From an uncultured Cohaesibacter sp. (GTDB lineage: Bacteria; Pseudomonadota; Alphaproteobacteria; Rhizobiales; Cohaesibacteraceae): a stretch of 64,000 bases of DNA. The notes below the pieces were generated by a model. It did not search any database. It was not told where the DNA came from and was given only the letters and a program-made list of their open reading frames with translations. Within the stretch, counting starts at the first letter, position 1. The number at the start of each line of letters is the position of its first letter. The stretch spans positions 1,470,109-1,534,108 of the forward strand of contig NZ_OY821667.1 of assembly GCF_963682185.1 (NCBI RefSeq), written 5' to 3'. The translations under genes and the position numbers were made by a program. Of the stretch, positions 1 through 8,826 are shown piece after piece.

Positions 1-357
1 CGAGCCAAATGTCGAACAGAGCTGGAAGAAATTGTTAGCTGTCATGGCCTTTCTTGGCGAAGTTTCGAACGTATCTTGCCGGAAATGAGTGGCCTGACAC
101 CCCACGACCTATCAATTTGCAACCGTTTCATTGCTTTTCTAAATCTCCTTTTGGACCAATCAGAGCCAACGCTGGAAGACGCCTGTATTTCAGCAGGCTT
201 CTCCGATTATCGGTCCATGTCGAGAAACTGCCGCCAGTTTCTAAAGCTGTCTCCCAAGCAGGTACAGAACAAGATAGCCTATTTCATCACAAATCCTCCC
301 AAGACATCGGATTTGGAAATAACGCATCCAGACGTGCAAAAAGCTACGGGCTCCTGA
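1..357 (+). CDS. AraC-family transcriptional regulator, C-terminal fragment (5' end outside window)
   Basis: The frame is open from base 1 to a TGA at 355-357, so only about 118 C-terminal residues are visible. They look like the double helix-turn-helix DNA-binding domain of AraC/XylS regulators: a first helix pair around 'SWRSFERILPEMSGLTP' and a second around 'TLEDACISAGFSDYRSMSR' followed by 'LSPKQVQN', which is where the family usually has its GF-S-x-S-xF signature and final helix. The effector domain lies upstream and cannot be seen. It is transcribed toward rhaB and ends about 295 bases before it, so a role in rhamnose control is possible, but nothing here proves it. The internal ATG at 76 is not a credible start. 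Confidence 0.7.
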   Translation, partial: RAKCRTELEEIVSCHGLSWRSFERILPEMSGLTPHDLSICNRFIAFLNLLLDQSEPTLEDACISAGFSDYRSMSRNCRQFLKLSPKQVQNKIAYFITNPPKTSDLEITHPDVQKATGS

Positions 358-500
358 TCGGGATTTTCAACGATGCGGAGAAAAAGCAAAGGATGGATCA
401 GGCATTGCAGATGCCCCCAATTCTTGAAACATCCCTCATCAAGAACTTTTATAACTCAGAATAAGCTCAACCAAGCCGTTGAATAATAATAATAATTTCC

Positions 501-611
501 AGATTTTGGTCAAATCTCGCCAAGATAGATTAAAAAGCATGCATTTTTGCCCTGTCTGAATTTGGCCTCCAATGTCTAACTGAATGCGCACCGTTTGATC
601 ATCGGATCATC
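501..611. promoter_or_regulatory. rha upstream region with inverted and direct repeats
   Basis: The 294-base gap between the AraC fragment and rhaB holds no convincing gene. It contains an AAT microsatellite near 485-496, an inverted repeat AGATTT-TGGTC-AAATCT at 501-517, and a direct repeat GATCATCG/GATCATC at 597-611, about 40 bases before the rhaB start. These are reasonable places for a rhamnose-responsive regulator to bind, but no known operator was matched. Confidence 0.35.
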
Positions 612-651
612 TTCAAAGCAAAGAAGTGCGTTGCACATTTGGGAGGACATC

Positions 652-2151
652 ATGAGCACCAAGGCCGTTATAGCGGTGGATCTGGGCGCGTCATCGGGAC
701 GCGTACTCAAAGTTACGCTGTCCGACGGCACGCTCTCTTTGCAAGAGATCAATCGCTTTCCCCATGGCCCCAAACCGATTGATGGTCGCCTTTGCTGGGA
801 TCTCGACTATCTCTGGGGTGGCATCCGGCAAGGCATCGGCAAGGCCTTGGCTTCAGATCCGACCATCGCCTCCATCGGCGTTGATAGCTGGGCGGTTGAT
901 TTCGTGCCCGTGGATGGGGACGGAGCGGCCTTGTTGCCCTTTGTCAGCTATCGCGATGCCCGAACCGAAGGCATCATGCCCGATTTCTATCGCAGAAGCG
1001 GGATCAGCGCCCATGAGCTGTTCGAGAAGACCGGCATCCAGTCGCTGGAACTCAACAGCCTCTATCAGCTTTACGCCCTCAAGGATCATCCGCTGGAAAG
1101 CTACAGCCGGCTTGACCGCTTCATGCTGCTGCCCGACTGGATCCATTTCCAGCTGACCGGCATCTGGTCGAGCGAATATACCAATGCCACCACCACCCAG
1201 ATGCTCAGCGTGCATGACAAGAGCTGGGACCCCGATCTCCTCCAACAGGTCGCCATGCCCACCAAGGTGATGCCACGCATTCGCAATGCTGGCGATATCC
1301 TCGGCCCGCTCAAACCGGACTGGTGCTCTGAATGGGGCCTTGGCGATGGCGCCGACCAGGCCCCGAAAGTCGTTCTGTGCGGCACCCATGACACAGCCTC
1401 CGCCGTTGCCGCCCTGCCCTCCCTGACGCCAGAGCCCTATTTCATATCCATGGGTACATGGGCGCTCGTCGGTCGCGAAGCACCGGTACCGGATCTCTCC
1501 GACTATGCCTTCCGCCATGGCCTCTCCAATGAGGGCGGCGTGTTTGACACCTATCGCCAGCTGCGCAATGTGTCCGGCCTTTGGCTGATCCAGCGGGTGC
1601 GCGAAGAACTGGCCCCTGACAGCGATTTTGCCGACTGGGTCGCCGACGCCGAACAAGCCGAACCGGGGCGATCCCTCATCGATCCGATGGCCGATCGCTA
1701 TTTCCGCGCCGCCTCCATGGTCGAGACCATAAAGACAGCCTGCCGGGAGACAGGCCAACCCGTACCGCAAAGCCGGGGCGAGCTGGCCCGCTGCATTTTC
1801 GAAAGCCTGGCGCTCAATTTCGCTGATGTGCTCATGGACTTCTCCAAGGGGCAACCGATCTCCGAGCTGCATATCGTTGGCGGAGGCGCCCGCAATGGCT
1901 TGCTTTGCCAGCTGACCGCCGATTTCCTGGGCAGCCCGGTGATATCCGGGCCGTTTGAGGCATCCGCCCTGGGCAACGCCGTGGTGCAGATGATTGGCCT
2001 TGGCTGGATTGCGGATCTTGATGAAGGACGGCGGATCATTCGCAACAGCGAGACCCTGCCCCAATATCAGCCGCATACCTCCCGGCAGCAGGCATGCATT
2101 CGCCAGCGTTATCACATGCTCTTTCACAAAGAAAAGGAACTGGCCATATGA
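652..2151 (+). CDS. rhaB: L-rhamnulokinase
   Basis: Phosphorylates L-rhamnulose to L-rhamnulose 1-phosphate, the second cytoplasmic step of L-rhamnose breakdown. The 499-residue product is a FGGY-family sugar kinase: the N-terminus 'AVDLGASSGRVL' is the phosphate-binding motif, 'GTHDTASAVAALP' carries the catalytic Asp region typical of rhamnulokinase, and 'ELHIVGGGARNGLLCQL' is the C-terminal adenosine-binding motif. Length is close to the E. coli enzyme (489). The ATG at 652 is preferred over an in-frame ATG at 595 because GGGAGGA lies just upstream and homology begins there. The stop overlaps the rhaA start as ATGA, so the two are translationally coupled. Confidence 0.93.
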   Translation: MSTKAVIAVDLGASSGRVLKVTLSDGTLSLQEINRFPHGPKPIDGRLCWDLDYLWGGIRQGIGKALASDPTIASIGVDSWAVDFVPVDGDGAALLPFVSYRDARTEGIMPDFYRRSGISAHELFEKTGIQSLELNSLYQLYALKDHPLESYSRLDRFMLLPDWIHFQLTGIWSSEYTNATTTQMLSVHDKSWDPDLLQQVAMPTKVMPRIRNAGDILGPLKPDWCSEWGLGDGADQAPKVVLCGTHDTASAVAALPSLTPEPYFISMGTWALVGREAPVPDLSDYAFRHGLSNEGGVFDTYRQLRNVSGLWLIQRVREELAPDSDFADWVADAEQAEPGRSLIDPMADRYFRAASMVETIKTACRETGQPVPQSRGELARCIFESLALNFADVLMDFSKGQPISELHIVGGGARNGLLCQLTADFLGSPVISGPFEASALGNAVVQMIGLGWIADLDEGRRIIRNSETLPQYQPHTSRQQACIRQRYHMLFHKEKELAI

Positions 2152-3395
2152 CCCGCCTTAACTATGATGCCGCCCGCGACGCTTTTGCGGAATGGGGCGT
2201 TGATGCCGATGCTGCCATCAAACAGCTGGCCGATATTCCCATCTCCATGCATTGCTGGCAGGGCGATGATGTTGTCGGCTTTGAACAAAGCGAAGGCGGC
2301 AGCGCCGGTGGCATCCAGATCACCGGCAACTATCCCGGACGCGCCCGTACCGCAGCCGAGCTGCGCGCCGATCTCGAATTTGCCTATGGCAAGATCCCCG
2401 GCAAGCATCGCCTCAATCTGCATGCAAGCTATCTCGATACGGACGAGACGCCGGCCCGGGACGAACTGGACTATCACCATTTTGCCAGCTGGGTCGACTG
2501 GGCAAAGGACAACGGCCTCGGGCTCGACTTCAACCCGACCTTCTTCGGCCACCCCAAGGTGGATGAGAATCTGACCCTTTCGCATCCGGACAAGGATATC
2601 CGCAATTTCTGGATTCGCCATGGCCAATGCTGCCGTGCCATTGCTGCCAAATTCGGCGAGGAACTGGGCAGCCCTTGCGTCAACAATATCTGGGTGCCCG
2701 ATGGCTACAAGGATACGCCGATTGACCGGCTGGCCGCCCGCGACCGGCTGGAAAGCGCCATCGACGAGATGATCGCACAGCCCTATGATGCCGCCCATAT
2801 GCTCGATGCCGTGGAATCCAAACTGTTCGGCATCGGGGTGGAAGCCTGCACCGTGGGCAGCCATGAATTCTATCTGGGCTATGCCATCCGCAAGGGCACC
2901 CTCCTGTGCCTTGATATGGGCCATTTCCACCCGACCGAGAATGTGGCCGACAAGCTGTCCTCCGTCTCCCAGTCGGTCAAGGAAATCCTGCTGCATGTCA
3001 GCCGCCCGATGCGCTGGGATAGCGACCATGTGATCCTGCTCAACGATGACATTCTGGCCATGGCGCAGGAACTGGTCTTCGGCAACCTTCTGCCACGCAC
3101 CCATATCGGGCTGGATTTCTTCGATGCGACCATCGCCCGCACATCCTCCTGGGTCATCGGCACGCGCAACATGCAGAAAGCCCTGCTGCGTGCCCTCCTC
3201 ATGCCACAGGCCGAGCTGAAGTCGATCGAGGAAAAACTCGACTTCACCCAACGCTTCCTGATGACCGAAGAACTCAAGGATCTGCCTTATGGCGTGATCT
3301 GGAATGAGTTCTGCGCGCGCAACAATGTTCCAACTGGCAAGGCGCTCATCGCCGACCTCAACAGCTATCAGGCCAGTGTGGCCCCCCGCGGATAA
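2148..3395 (+). CDS. rhaA: L-rhamnose isomerase
   Basis: Converts L-rhamnose to L-rhamnulose, the first step of the pathway, in the cytoplasm with divalent metal ions. The 415-residue protein matches the E. coli RhaA type rather than the Pseudomonas RhaI type: 'ISMHCWQGDDVVGFE' near the N-terminus, 'GGIQITGNYPGRAR', 'RLNLHASYLD' and 'CLDMGHFHPTE' are all RhaA landmarks, and 'GSHEFYLGYAIRKG' fits the metal-site region. Length compares with 419 in E. coli. The start is the ATG within the ATGA overlap with rhaB; an in-frame ATG at 2094 lies inside rhaB and is rejected. Confidence 0.94.
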   Translation: MTRLNYDAARDAFAEWGVDADAAIKQLADIPISMHCWQGDDVVGFEQSEGGSAGGIQITGNYPGRARTAAELRADLEFAYGKIPGKHRLNLHASYLDTDETPARDELDYHHFASWVDWAKDNGLGLDFNPTFFGHPKVDENLTLSHPDKDIRNFWIRHGQCCRAIAAKFGEELGSPCVNNIWVPDGYKDTPIDRLAARDRLESAIDEMIAQPYDAAHMLDAVESKLFGIGVEACTVGSHEFYLGYAIRKGTLLCLDMGHFHPTENVADKLSSVSQSVKEILLHVSRPMRWDSDHVILLNDDILAMAQELVFGNLLPRTHIGLDFFDATIARTSSWVIGTRNMQKALLRALLMPQAELKSIEEKLDFTQRFLMTEELKDLPYGVIWNEFCARNNVPTGKALIADLNSYQASVAPRG

Positions 3396-3406
3396 GGATT
3401 AAAAGC

Positions 3407-4249
3407 ATGACAGTATTTTCGCACCCGATCCCCTTTGTGCAACAGGTCGCCTCTCTGGCGCGCCTTTGCTGGGAAATGGGATGGAACGAAGCCAACGGTG
3501 GCAATATTTCCTGGCGGCTGCCAACCGATGAAGTGGAAAGCGTGCTCGCCCGCCGCTACCCGAACGTGACACCCGCTGCCCCCGTCAAGCTGCCCCAGCC
3601 GCAGCCGACCCTTGACGGGGACTATTTCATCGTCACAGGCACGGGGCAATATTTCCGCCACGCCATTGAGTTTCCCGATCAGGTCTTCGGCATTGTCCGG
3701 ATCGTCGAGGGCGGCTCTGCCTATCAGACCGTCTGGGGCTTTAGCAATGGCGGACGGCCGACCTCGGAATTTGCCACCCATCTGGCAGGCCATGCGGTGC
3801 GCAAGCGTGTCTCTGAAGGGCGCGAGCGGATCATCATGCATTGCCATGCCCCAGAATTCATTGCCCTCAGCTACATCCTGCCCCTTGATAGCAAGGAACT
3901 GACGATGGCGCTCTGGACCAAGATGCCCGAATGCATCGTGATCTTCCCTGATGGTGTGCGCATCGTTCCCCCCATGCTGCCCGGCACCACGCAGATCGCC
4001 GATGCCTCCATCAAGGAAATGGAAAAGGGGCGCATCATTTCCTGGTCGCACCACGGCATTTTCGCTTCCGAAGCCACGCCGGATTCTGTCTTCGGACTGA
4101 TCGAAACCATCGAGAAGGCCGCAAGCATCCACCGCAAGGTGCTGTCTGCCGGGGGTGAAAAACAAACCATCTCGAAAGAACTGCTCGGCCAACTCACCGA
4201 CTATTTCGAAAAACTGCTCGTCCAGAAACCCGACTTCCTGGACGATTAA
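3407..4249 (+). CDS. rhaD: L-rhamnulose-1-phosphate aldolase
   Basis: Cleaves L-rhamnulose 1-phosphate to dihydroxyacetone phosphate and L-lactaldehyde. The 280-residue product is a class II aldolase of the RhaD/AraD/FucA family. 'GWNEANGGNISWRLP' is the substrate-phosphate loop, 'IIMHCHAPEF' gives two of the zinc-ligand histidines and 'SWSHHGIFA' supplies the third. It starts 11 bases after rhaA and completes the rha operon. A perfect hairpin terminator follows. No mutarotase (rhaM) or transporter is in the window; they may lie upstream. Confidence 0.92.
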   Translation: MTVFSHPIPFVQQVASLARLCWEMGWNEANGGNISWRLPTDEVESVLARRYPNVTPAAPVKLPQPQPTLDGDYFIVTGTGQYFRHAIEFPDQVFGIVRIVEGGSAYQTVWGFSNGGRPTSEFATHLAGHAVRKRVSEGRERIIMHCHAPEFIALSYILPLDSKELTMALWTKMPECIVIFPDGVRIVPPMLPGTTQIADASIKEMEKGRIISWSHHGIFASEATPDSVFGLIETIEKAASIHRKVLSAGGEKQTISKELLGQLTDYFEKLLVQKPDFLDD

Positions 4250-4258
4250 AAGGCAACG

Positions 4259-4296
4259 AAAGAGGCCCTCTCGGGAGGAAAACCAAGGGCCTCTTT
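4259..4296 (+). terminator. Terminator of the rha operon
   Basis: An 11-base perfect inverted repeat, AAAGAGGCCCT (4259-4269) and AGGGCCTCTTT (4286-4296), begins 10 bases after the rhaD stop. The right arm ends in a short T run, as for an intrinsic terminator. The symmetric A/T ends mean it could also stop transcripts from the opposite strand. Confidence 0.8.
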
Positions 4297-4370
4297 CATG
4301 CATTGAGAATGCACTAAGACGCAGGATGAAACCAAGTCATCATCACGTCCAGAGCGGATGAACCATTGCA

Positions 4371-5723
4371 TCAGGGCGCAGTGTTAAAAGACTTGAGCAC
4401 CTTGTGAACGCAAACGAGTGCCTCTTCTAGACTCTTGCGGTTGGACGGCGAGCCTATGCAAAGGCGAATGCCTTCAGGGACTTTCACGCAATCACGGCTG
4501 GCAACAAACTGCCTGAGGGGCGAAGCAACCACATTCCTCTCTTTCAGAGCAGCCAGAAATTCGCCCGTGCGAATGCCTGAGGGCAACTTGAGCATCACAT
4601 GCATGCTGCGAGGGTCCGTTATCAGGTCCAAATCTCCCAGCACACGCCTAACGATTTTCTGCCGCTTGGCAATCTCGCGCCGCTTCAGGCTGACAACAGC
4701 CTCATAGTGACCTGTTGCGACCAGATCGGTCGCAACGGAAACCATCAAGGGTGTGCTCATCCAGACAGTTGCCCTCTGCGCCTTGTCGATCTGCCTTGAA
4801 AAGGCTGTTGGTGCCACCAGATAACAGATGCGCAATCCCGGAGCCCAGCTCTTTGACAATGTCCGGCTATAAAAGACATGATCAGGCGCGAGATCGCAAA
4901 GGGACACCGGCGGCTGCTCCAGCAGGAACCCATAGGCATCATCTTCAAGAGCCAGAATATTGCGTTTTTTCAGGACGTCCGCAATCGCATGACGCCGTTT
5001 GACGGACATCGTAACCGACGTCGGGTTCTGAACATTCGGCATGGTGAACAGCATCCGCACGCCTTCGTCTTCGCAAAGCGCATCCAGCGATGCGGGGCAA
5101 ATGCCTTCTTCGTCACTCTCGACAGTGACCACATCGAGGTGAAGCATTTCGCAGGCAAGCCGAACGACCGGATAGGTATAGTCTTCCACGGCGACCGCCT
5201 GCCCCGCGTGACAGGCACTCATCAGTGCCAGCATCAGCGCATGCTGTCCGCCGGAACAGATGGTCAACTGTGCAAGATCAAACGGCGTCCCCTCCCGATC
5301 ATCATTAAGCCAATTGGCGATCCGGCAGCGATCATATTCCGCTCCAACGCTGTTTCGGTAATCAAGACTATCACAGCCCTTATCGGCCAGCACTCTGGCA
5401 ACAGAGTCAGCGAATATCGCTTCCTGCTCGGGGAGGATGAAGCGGTTAAGACTGAAATCCACGATAGATTGATCCGGATCGGCCAAGGCAAAGTCTACCG
5501 CCCGCCCTTCGCCCTGCATGCGTACGAATGTGCCACGCCCAACTTCCCCCACTGTCAGCCCCATCGCTTCCAATTCGGCAAAGACACGCGTTGCCGTACC
5601 CAGAGACAAGCCAAACCGATAGGCAAGCTCTCGATGGGTGGGCAATCTATCGCCCGGCACCAGTTTGCCTGTCTGTATATCCTGAGCCAATTCGGCTACA
5701 ACTTTTCGAAACTTGGTTCGCAT
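4371..5723 (-). CDS. MocR-type (GntR/aminotransferase fusion) regulator
   Basis: A 450-residue chimeric regulator. Residues about 1-70 are a GntR winged helix ('GDRLPTHRELAYRFGLS' then 'VGEVGRGTFVRMQ'), and the rest is an aminotransferase class I domain. 'SRTLSKSWAPGLRI', near residue 290, contains the lysine expected to bind pyridoxal phosphate, and 'ALEDDAYGFL' has the Asp that contacts the cofactor nitrogen. Such proteins (PdxR, GabR, TauR types) sense PLP or an amine adduct of it. It is divergent from the class V aminotransferase gene at 5945, with a perfect inverted repeat between them, so local control of that gene is likely. The ligand is unknown. Confidence 0.85.
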   Translation of the reverse strand: MRTKFRKVVAELAQDIQTGKLVPGDRLPTHRELAYRFGLSLGTATRVFAELEAMGLTVGEVGRGTFVRMQGEGRAVDFALADPDQSIVDFSLNRFILPEQEAIFADSVARVLADKGCDSLDYRNSVGAEYDRCRIANWLNDDREGTPFDLAQLTICSGGQHALMLALMSACHAGQAVAVEDYTYPVVRLACEMLHLDVVTVESDEEGICPASLDALCEDEGVRMLFTMPNVQNPTSVTMSVKRRHAIADVLKKRNILALEDDAYGFLLEQPPVSLCDLAPDHVFYSRTLSKSWAPGLRICYLVAPTAFSRQIDKAQRATVWMSTPLMVSVATDLVATGHYEAVVSLKRREIAKRQKIVRRVLGDLDLITDPRSMHVMLKLPSGIRTGEFLAALKERNVVASPLRQFVASRDCVKVPEGIRLCIGSPSNRKSLEEALVCVHKVLKSFNTAP

Positions 5724-5757
5724 GGCACCCGTCCGGAAGCATTCTCAGCTGATCACT

Positions 5758-5780
5758 TGATACAATTAGGCATTGTATCA
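5758..5780. promoter_or_regulatory. Probable operator of the MocR-type regulator
   Basis: TGATACAAT-TAGGC-ATTGTATCA is a perfect 9-base inverted repeat with a 5-base centre. It starts 35 bases upstream of the regulator's start and about 165 bases before the divergent aminotransferase. Its position and symmetry suit an autoregulatory site; binding is inferred. Confidence 0.55.
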
Positions 5781-5944
5781 CAACTATTATCCAGACTGAA
5801 AAGTTCAAAAGCACTTCACTGGCAAGTTATTCTAATAATTGTCTTATATACATTCTATCCGTTGCTCGACCATCTCATGACAATTTACAGATTGTAGAAA
5901 GTCAGACTGATCCATGTCTGCCATTTCTGCATGAGGCAACCGCC

Positions 5945-7093
5945 ATGAAACTCCTTCCGACCCAAAGACATCTTTTCGATATTCCGCAAGACATTGCCTA
6001 TTTCAATTGCGCCTACAACGCCCCGCTTCTGCGCGAAGCTGGCGCCGCGCTCACTGAGGGCGCCTTATCAAAATGTCATCCCTGGAACCGCACGCCGTCT
6101 GACTTTTTCGAACCGGCAGAGGAATTCCGGCGGCTGGCTGCGCGCGCCTTTGGTGGAGATGCTGATTGTTACGCCGTGATCCCTTCCGCCAGCTATGGCA
6201 CATCAGCCATCGGGCGGATTTTTGAAACCACTCTGTCCAAAGGCGACGAAATTCTTGTTCTCGACGAAGCATTTCCTTCCAACTATCTGCCATGGTTGCG
6301 CGCAAGCGAGACAACCGGGGCAAACCTGATCATTGCCCCAACGCCACAAGACCTGGACTGGACCCGCGCGGTTCTTGACCGGATCACCACCAAGACAAAG
6401 CTGGTCGCTGTGCCCAACTGCCACTGGACCAATGGTGCCATTCTGGATCTGGAAGCCATCGCCGATGCCACCCGGTCAGTCGGCGCCTCCCTCATTCTCG
6501 AGGTTACTCAGTCTTTGGGTGCCATGCCGTTGGATCTTGACAGGGTCCGACCGGATTTCATGATCGCCGCGGGCTATAAATGGTTGCTCTTTCCCTATGG
6601 CCTCAGCCTGTTTTACGCCGCTCCCCAATGGCACCACGCACGCCCTTTGGAGGAAACATGGCTGGGACGGGATGGGGCCGAGGCATTCGAGAATCTGGTC
6701 AACTACACCGATCAGTACCAACCGGGCGCCCGTCGCTTTGACATGGGACAGAAATCCATTCCGACTCTGCTGCCAGCGGGCCTTATCGGCCTGCGCCAAT
6801 TGGGCGATTGGGGCGTAGAGACGATCGCCATCTCTCTTCGCAGTATCAATGAGCGCATTGCCCAATTGCTGGAACCGGTCGGGTTTCAGCCCGTACCGAA
6901 AGCCTTCCGCAGCCCGCATATTCTGGGCGCATCCTCAGAAAAAGCCCTCTCGCCCAGCATCACGGCAGATTTGGCCGCCAGAAAGATCTATATCAGTCGT
7001 CGAGGCAATGCCTTGCGCTTCGCTCCGCATCTGCATGTCACAGAAAACGATCTTGAGCATCTTGCCGACACAATCAAAACACTGTGCCTATAG
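5945..7093 (+). CDS. Class V aminotransferase / cysteine desulfurase-like PLP enzyme
   Basis: The 382-residue protein is a fold-type I PLP enzyme of the class V group. 'IAAGYKWLLFPYGLSLFY' places the Schiff-base lysine at about residue 212, 'LEVTQSLGAMPLD' at 185-197 is the cofactor-pyridine segment, and 'GSPHILGA'-like C-terminal sequence ('RSPHILGASSE') is typical. The residue that is usually Asp before 'xTQS' is Glu here (about residue 186). There is no IscS-type active-site cysteine loop, so iron-sulfur assembly is unlikely; an amino acid aminotransferase or lyase is more plausible. The divergent MocR regulator and the downstream LysE-type exporter suggest an amine or amino acid substrate. 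Specific reaction unknown. Confidence 0.75.
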   Translation: MKLLPTQRHLFDIPQDIAYFNCAYNAPLLREAGAALTEGALSKCHPWNRTPSDFFEPAEEFRRLAARAFGGDADCYAVIPSASYGTSAIGRIFETTLSKGDEILVLDEAFPSNYLPWLRASETTGANLIIAPTPQDLDWTRAVLDRITTKTKLVAVPNCHWTNGAILDLEAIADATRSVGASLILEVTQSLGAMPLDLDRVRPDFMIAAGYKWLLFPYGLSLFYAAPQWHHARPLEETWLGRDGAEAFENLVNYTDQYQPGARRFDMGQKSIPTLLPAGLIGLRQLGDWGVETIAISLRSINERIAQLLEPVGFQPVPKAFRSPHILGASSEKALSPSITADLAARKIYISRRGNALRFAPHLHVTENDLEHLADTIKTLCL

Positions 7094-7291
7094 AGGATCG
7101 ACCAGGCACCAAAGCCAAGTCTGCTTGCTTCATAAGGTCCACAAGTTTCAACGGGACCGTAAGACCTTAAGCCATCCGGTGCGACACCTTTCATCAATGT
7201 CTTGAAGGGGCCGATCAACTATGCTTTGATTTCTTTCCATCCACAACAGGTTTGCATGTTAGTGGAGCTCTCTCACAAGGACTTTAAGCTC

Positions 7292-7930
7292 ATGATCACC
7301 ATCTTCACCTTGACTTGGCTTGGCGTTCTCGCAGCGCAAATTACCCCGGGGCCCAATCTGGCTGCAGTTGCTTCTGTTGGCATGGCGCAAGGACGCCGCC
7401 CGGCCCTGTTTGTGGTATTGGGGCTGGCTTCAGGTATGTTTGTCTGGTCGATGGCAACCGCTTTGGGACTGGGCGCCTTGATCGAGGCATTCCCGCTGTC
7501 CTTTCTGTTTATGAAACTGGTTGGCAGCGGCTATCTGCTGTTTCTTGGTCTCAAGGCAGCACGTGCGACCATACGGGGAGATGGAACAACATTTTTTCAG
7601 CCTGATGCACGTCATCTCAATGATAGACAGGCCTGGAAGCGTGGTATTCTGGTCTTGTTGACCAATCCCAAAGCGGCATTGATGTGGGCTGCCGTCGCAT
7701 CCTTCCTTTTCGGTCACGGGTTAAGTGCCTGGCAGGTACTGGCATTCGGCCCGGTGGGGACACTTTCCGGATTGGTTGTCTATGGGCTCTACGCGCTCCT
7801 ATTCTCCACTGGCATGGCTCAGCGAAGCTATGCGCGCTTTACGCGCTGGTTTGAGGGCTTTTTTGCTGCTGCATTTGGAGTGATGGGAGCAAGTTTGTTG
7901 TGGGCTGGCTTGCGAGAGGTCCGCAATTAG
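7292..7930 (+). CDS. LysE/RhtB-family amino acid exporter
   Basis: A 212-residue inner-membrane protein, the usual size for the family, with about six hydrophobic segments. The N-terminal 'AAQITPGPNLAAVASVGMAQGRRPAL' is the LysE/RhtB signature (TPGPN). 'LLTNPKAALMWAA' in the middle is also characteristic. The ATG at 7292 is chosen because AAGGA lies about 10 bases upstream and the first membrane helix begins there; in-frame ATGs at 7256 and 7202 would add residues without homology. It follows the aminotransferase by about 200 bases on the same strand and may export an amino acid product of, or overload relieved by, that enzyme. Substrate unknown. Confidence 0.82.
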   Translation: MITIFTLTWLGVLAAQITPGPNLAAVASVGMAQGRRPALFVVLGLASGMFVWSMATALGLGALIEAFPLSFLFMKLVGSGYLLFLGLKAARATIRGDGTTFFQPDARHLNDRQAWKRGILVLLTNPKAALMWAAVASFLFGHGLSAWQVLAFGPVGTLSGLVVYGLYALLFSTGMAQRSYARFTRWFEGFFAAAFGVMGASLLWAGLREVRN

Positions 7931-8063
7931 GACCTCTCAGATCCACACTCTCTCAAACGTGAGCAGACGCTCGTTGACGTGAACAGTCTACAGAGCGAAG
8001 GACAGGTCTCGGTTTTCCAATGGAATGAAAAAGGAATGCACCATCAAGGGATGGCCTGTGTTC

Positions 8064-8735
8064 TTAGGCCTGAAGCTTTTGCTCTGTGATTTGATAGGCG
8101 CAGCGGCGGGCATCACTGAGGATATGTTCAACACGCTCGATAGCCACTCCCGGCCCGAGCAGCGCGCGAAACACCTCCAGCTCCGAACGACAAAAGCTAC
8201 GACATAAACGCGCAGCTGAACAAATGGGGCAGTGGTTTTCAAACAGCAACAAGCTACCGTCAGACTTCTTCTCCATCGTCGACATATAGCCTTCCGCAGT
8301 GCGCAATTCAGCCAATCGCTCAACCCGCTCAGACAGCGAAGAACACCGATCCAGCTCAGAGCGATAGCGCTCTTGGGCGCGCGCTCCACGCAAAGACACG
8401 ATCTTGTCCAATGCTTCTGGCCCCAGTGTTGTCTGTATCGACTCCAAAAGATCAACCGCCAAATCGGAATGAGCATCGGGGAAATGGTCGTGCCCCTTCT
8501 GCGTCAGTGACCAATAGACTGAGGGGCGCCCACGTCCCTCGACGCGGCGTTCTTCAGTTACAAGCCCTTCCTCGAACAATCTGGTCAGATGCTGCCGGGC
8601 TCCTTCACCTGTAGTCTTCAGGCGCTTACCCATCTGGGCCGATGTCATCGCCCCATCCATCTTAAGGGTCATCAACACCCGTTCACCGGCCGATCCTGAA
8701 GAGTTTTTTCCTTTTTCCAAGTTTTTACTTGACAT
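8064..8735 (-). CDS. SufR-like iron-sulfur-sensing transcriptional regulator
   Basis: A 223-residue DNA-binding protein. Residues about 18-75 form a winged helix ('MTSAQMGKRLKTTGEGARQHL', then 'RRVEGRGRPSVYWSLT'). The C-terminus, 'ENHCPICSAARLC' through 'RRCAYQI', has cysteines at about 169, 172, 178, 182 and 212. Their order and the surrounding 'CPI...CRSEL...GP...RVEH...RCAYQI' match the SufR family, where such cysteines hold an iron-sulfur cluster. The start at 8735 is preferred to 8756 because homology begins at 'MSSKNLEKG'. It is divergent from an Fe-superoxide dismutase gene, which it probably controls; no suf operon is visible. A generic repressor without a cluster cannot be excluded. 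Confidence 0.72.
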   Translation of the reverse strand: MSSKNLEKGKNSSGSAGERVLMTLKMDGAMTSAQMGKRLKTTGEGARQHLTRLFEEGLVTEERRVEGRGRPSVYWSLTQKGHDHFPDAHSDLAVDLLESIQTTLGPEALDKIVSLRGARAQERYRSELDRCSSLSERVERLAELRTAEGYMSTMEKKSDGSLLLFENHCPICSAARLCRSFCRSELEVFRALLGPGVAIERVEHILSDARRCAYQITEQKLQA

Positions 8736-8767
8736 ATTCGACCATTTGTTTTTCAAAGTAGTTACTT
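8718..8767. promoter_or_regulatory. Paired AAGT-N4-ACTT inverted repeats between sufR-like gene and sodB
   Basis: Two related palindromes lie around the regulator start: CAAGT-TTTT-ACTTG at 8718-8731 and AAGTA-GT-TACTT at 8756-8767. They share AAGTnnTTACTT and are 37 bases apart. The first covers the first codons of the regulator, the second lies between the two starts. They are good candidate operators for the divergent pair and do not resemble the CAAC-N6-GTTG site known for cyanobacterial SufR. Confidence 0.45.
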
Positions 8768-8826
8768 GTTTTAATATCAGAACGCGCTCGAAAACGCAAG
8801 CTCGGGCAGCCCAAAGGAGAAAACCA

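Noticed and set aside
54-464. A 136-codon frame overlapping the AraC fragment
   Set aside because: It competes with a frame that has clear helix-turn-helix homology and itself has none.
485-496. AAT microsatellite upstream of rhaB
   Set aside because: Only four units in AT-rich intergenic DNA; not evidence of a phase-variable or mobile element.
853-2127. A 424-codon open frame antisense to rhaB
   Set aside because: It is a mirror of a highly conserved kinase gene in GC-biased DNA, has no ribosome-binding site and no family resemblance.
2124-3251. A 375-codon open frame antisense to rhaA
   Set aside because: Shadow of the rhamnose isomerase gene; composition is that of a reverse-complement artefact.
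4878-5897. A 339-codon plus-strand frame opposite the MocR-type gene
   Set aside because: It covers the strand opposite a clear GntR/aminotransferase regulator and runs through its operator; no domain is recognisable.
5945-7093. Class V aminotransferase considered as a cysteine desulfurase for iron-sulfur assembly
   Set aside because: No active-site cysteine loop and no isc/suf genes nearby; the SufR-like gene downstream belongs with sodB.
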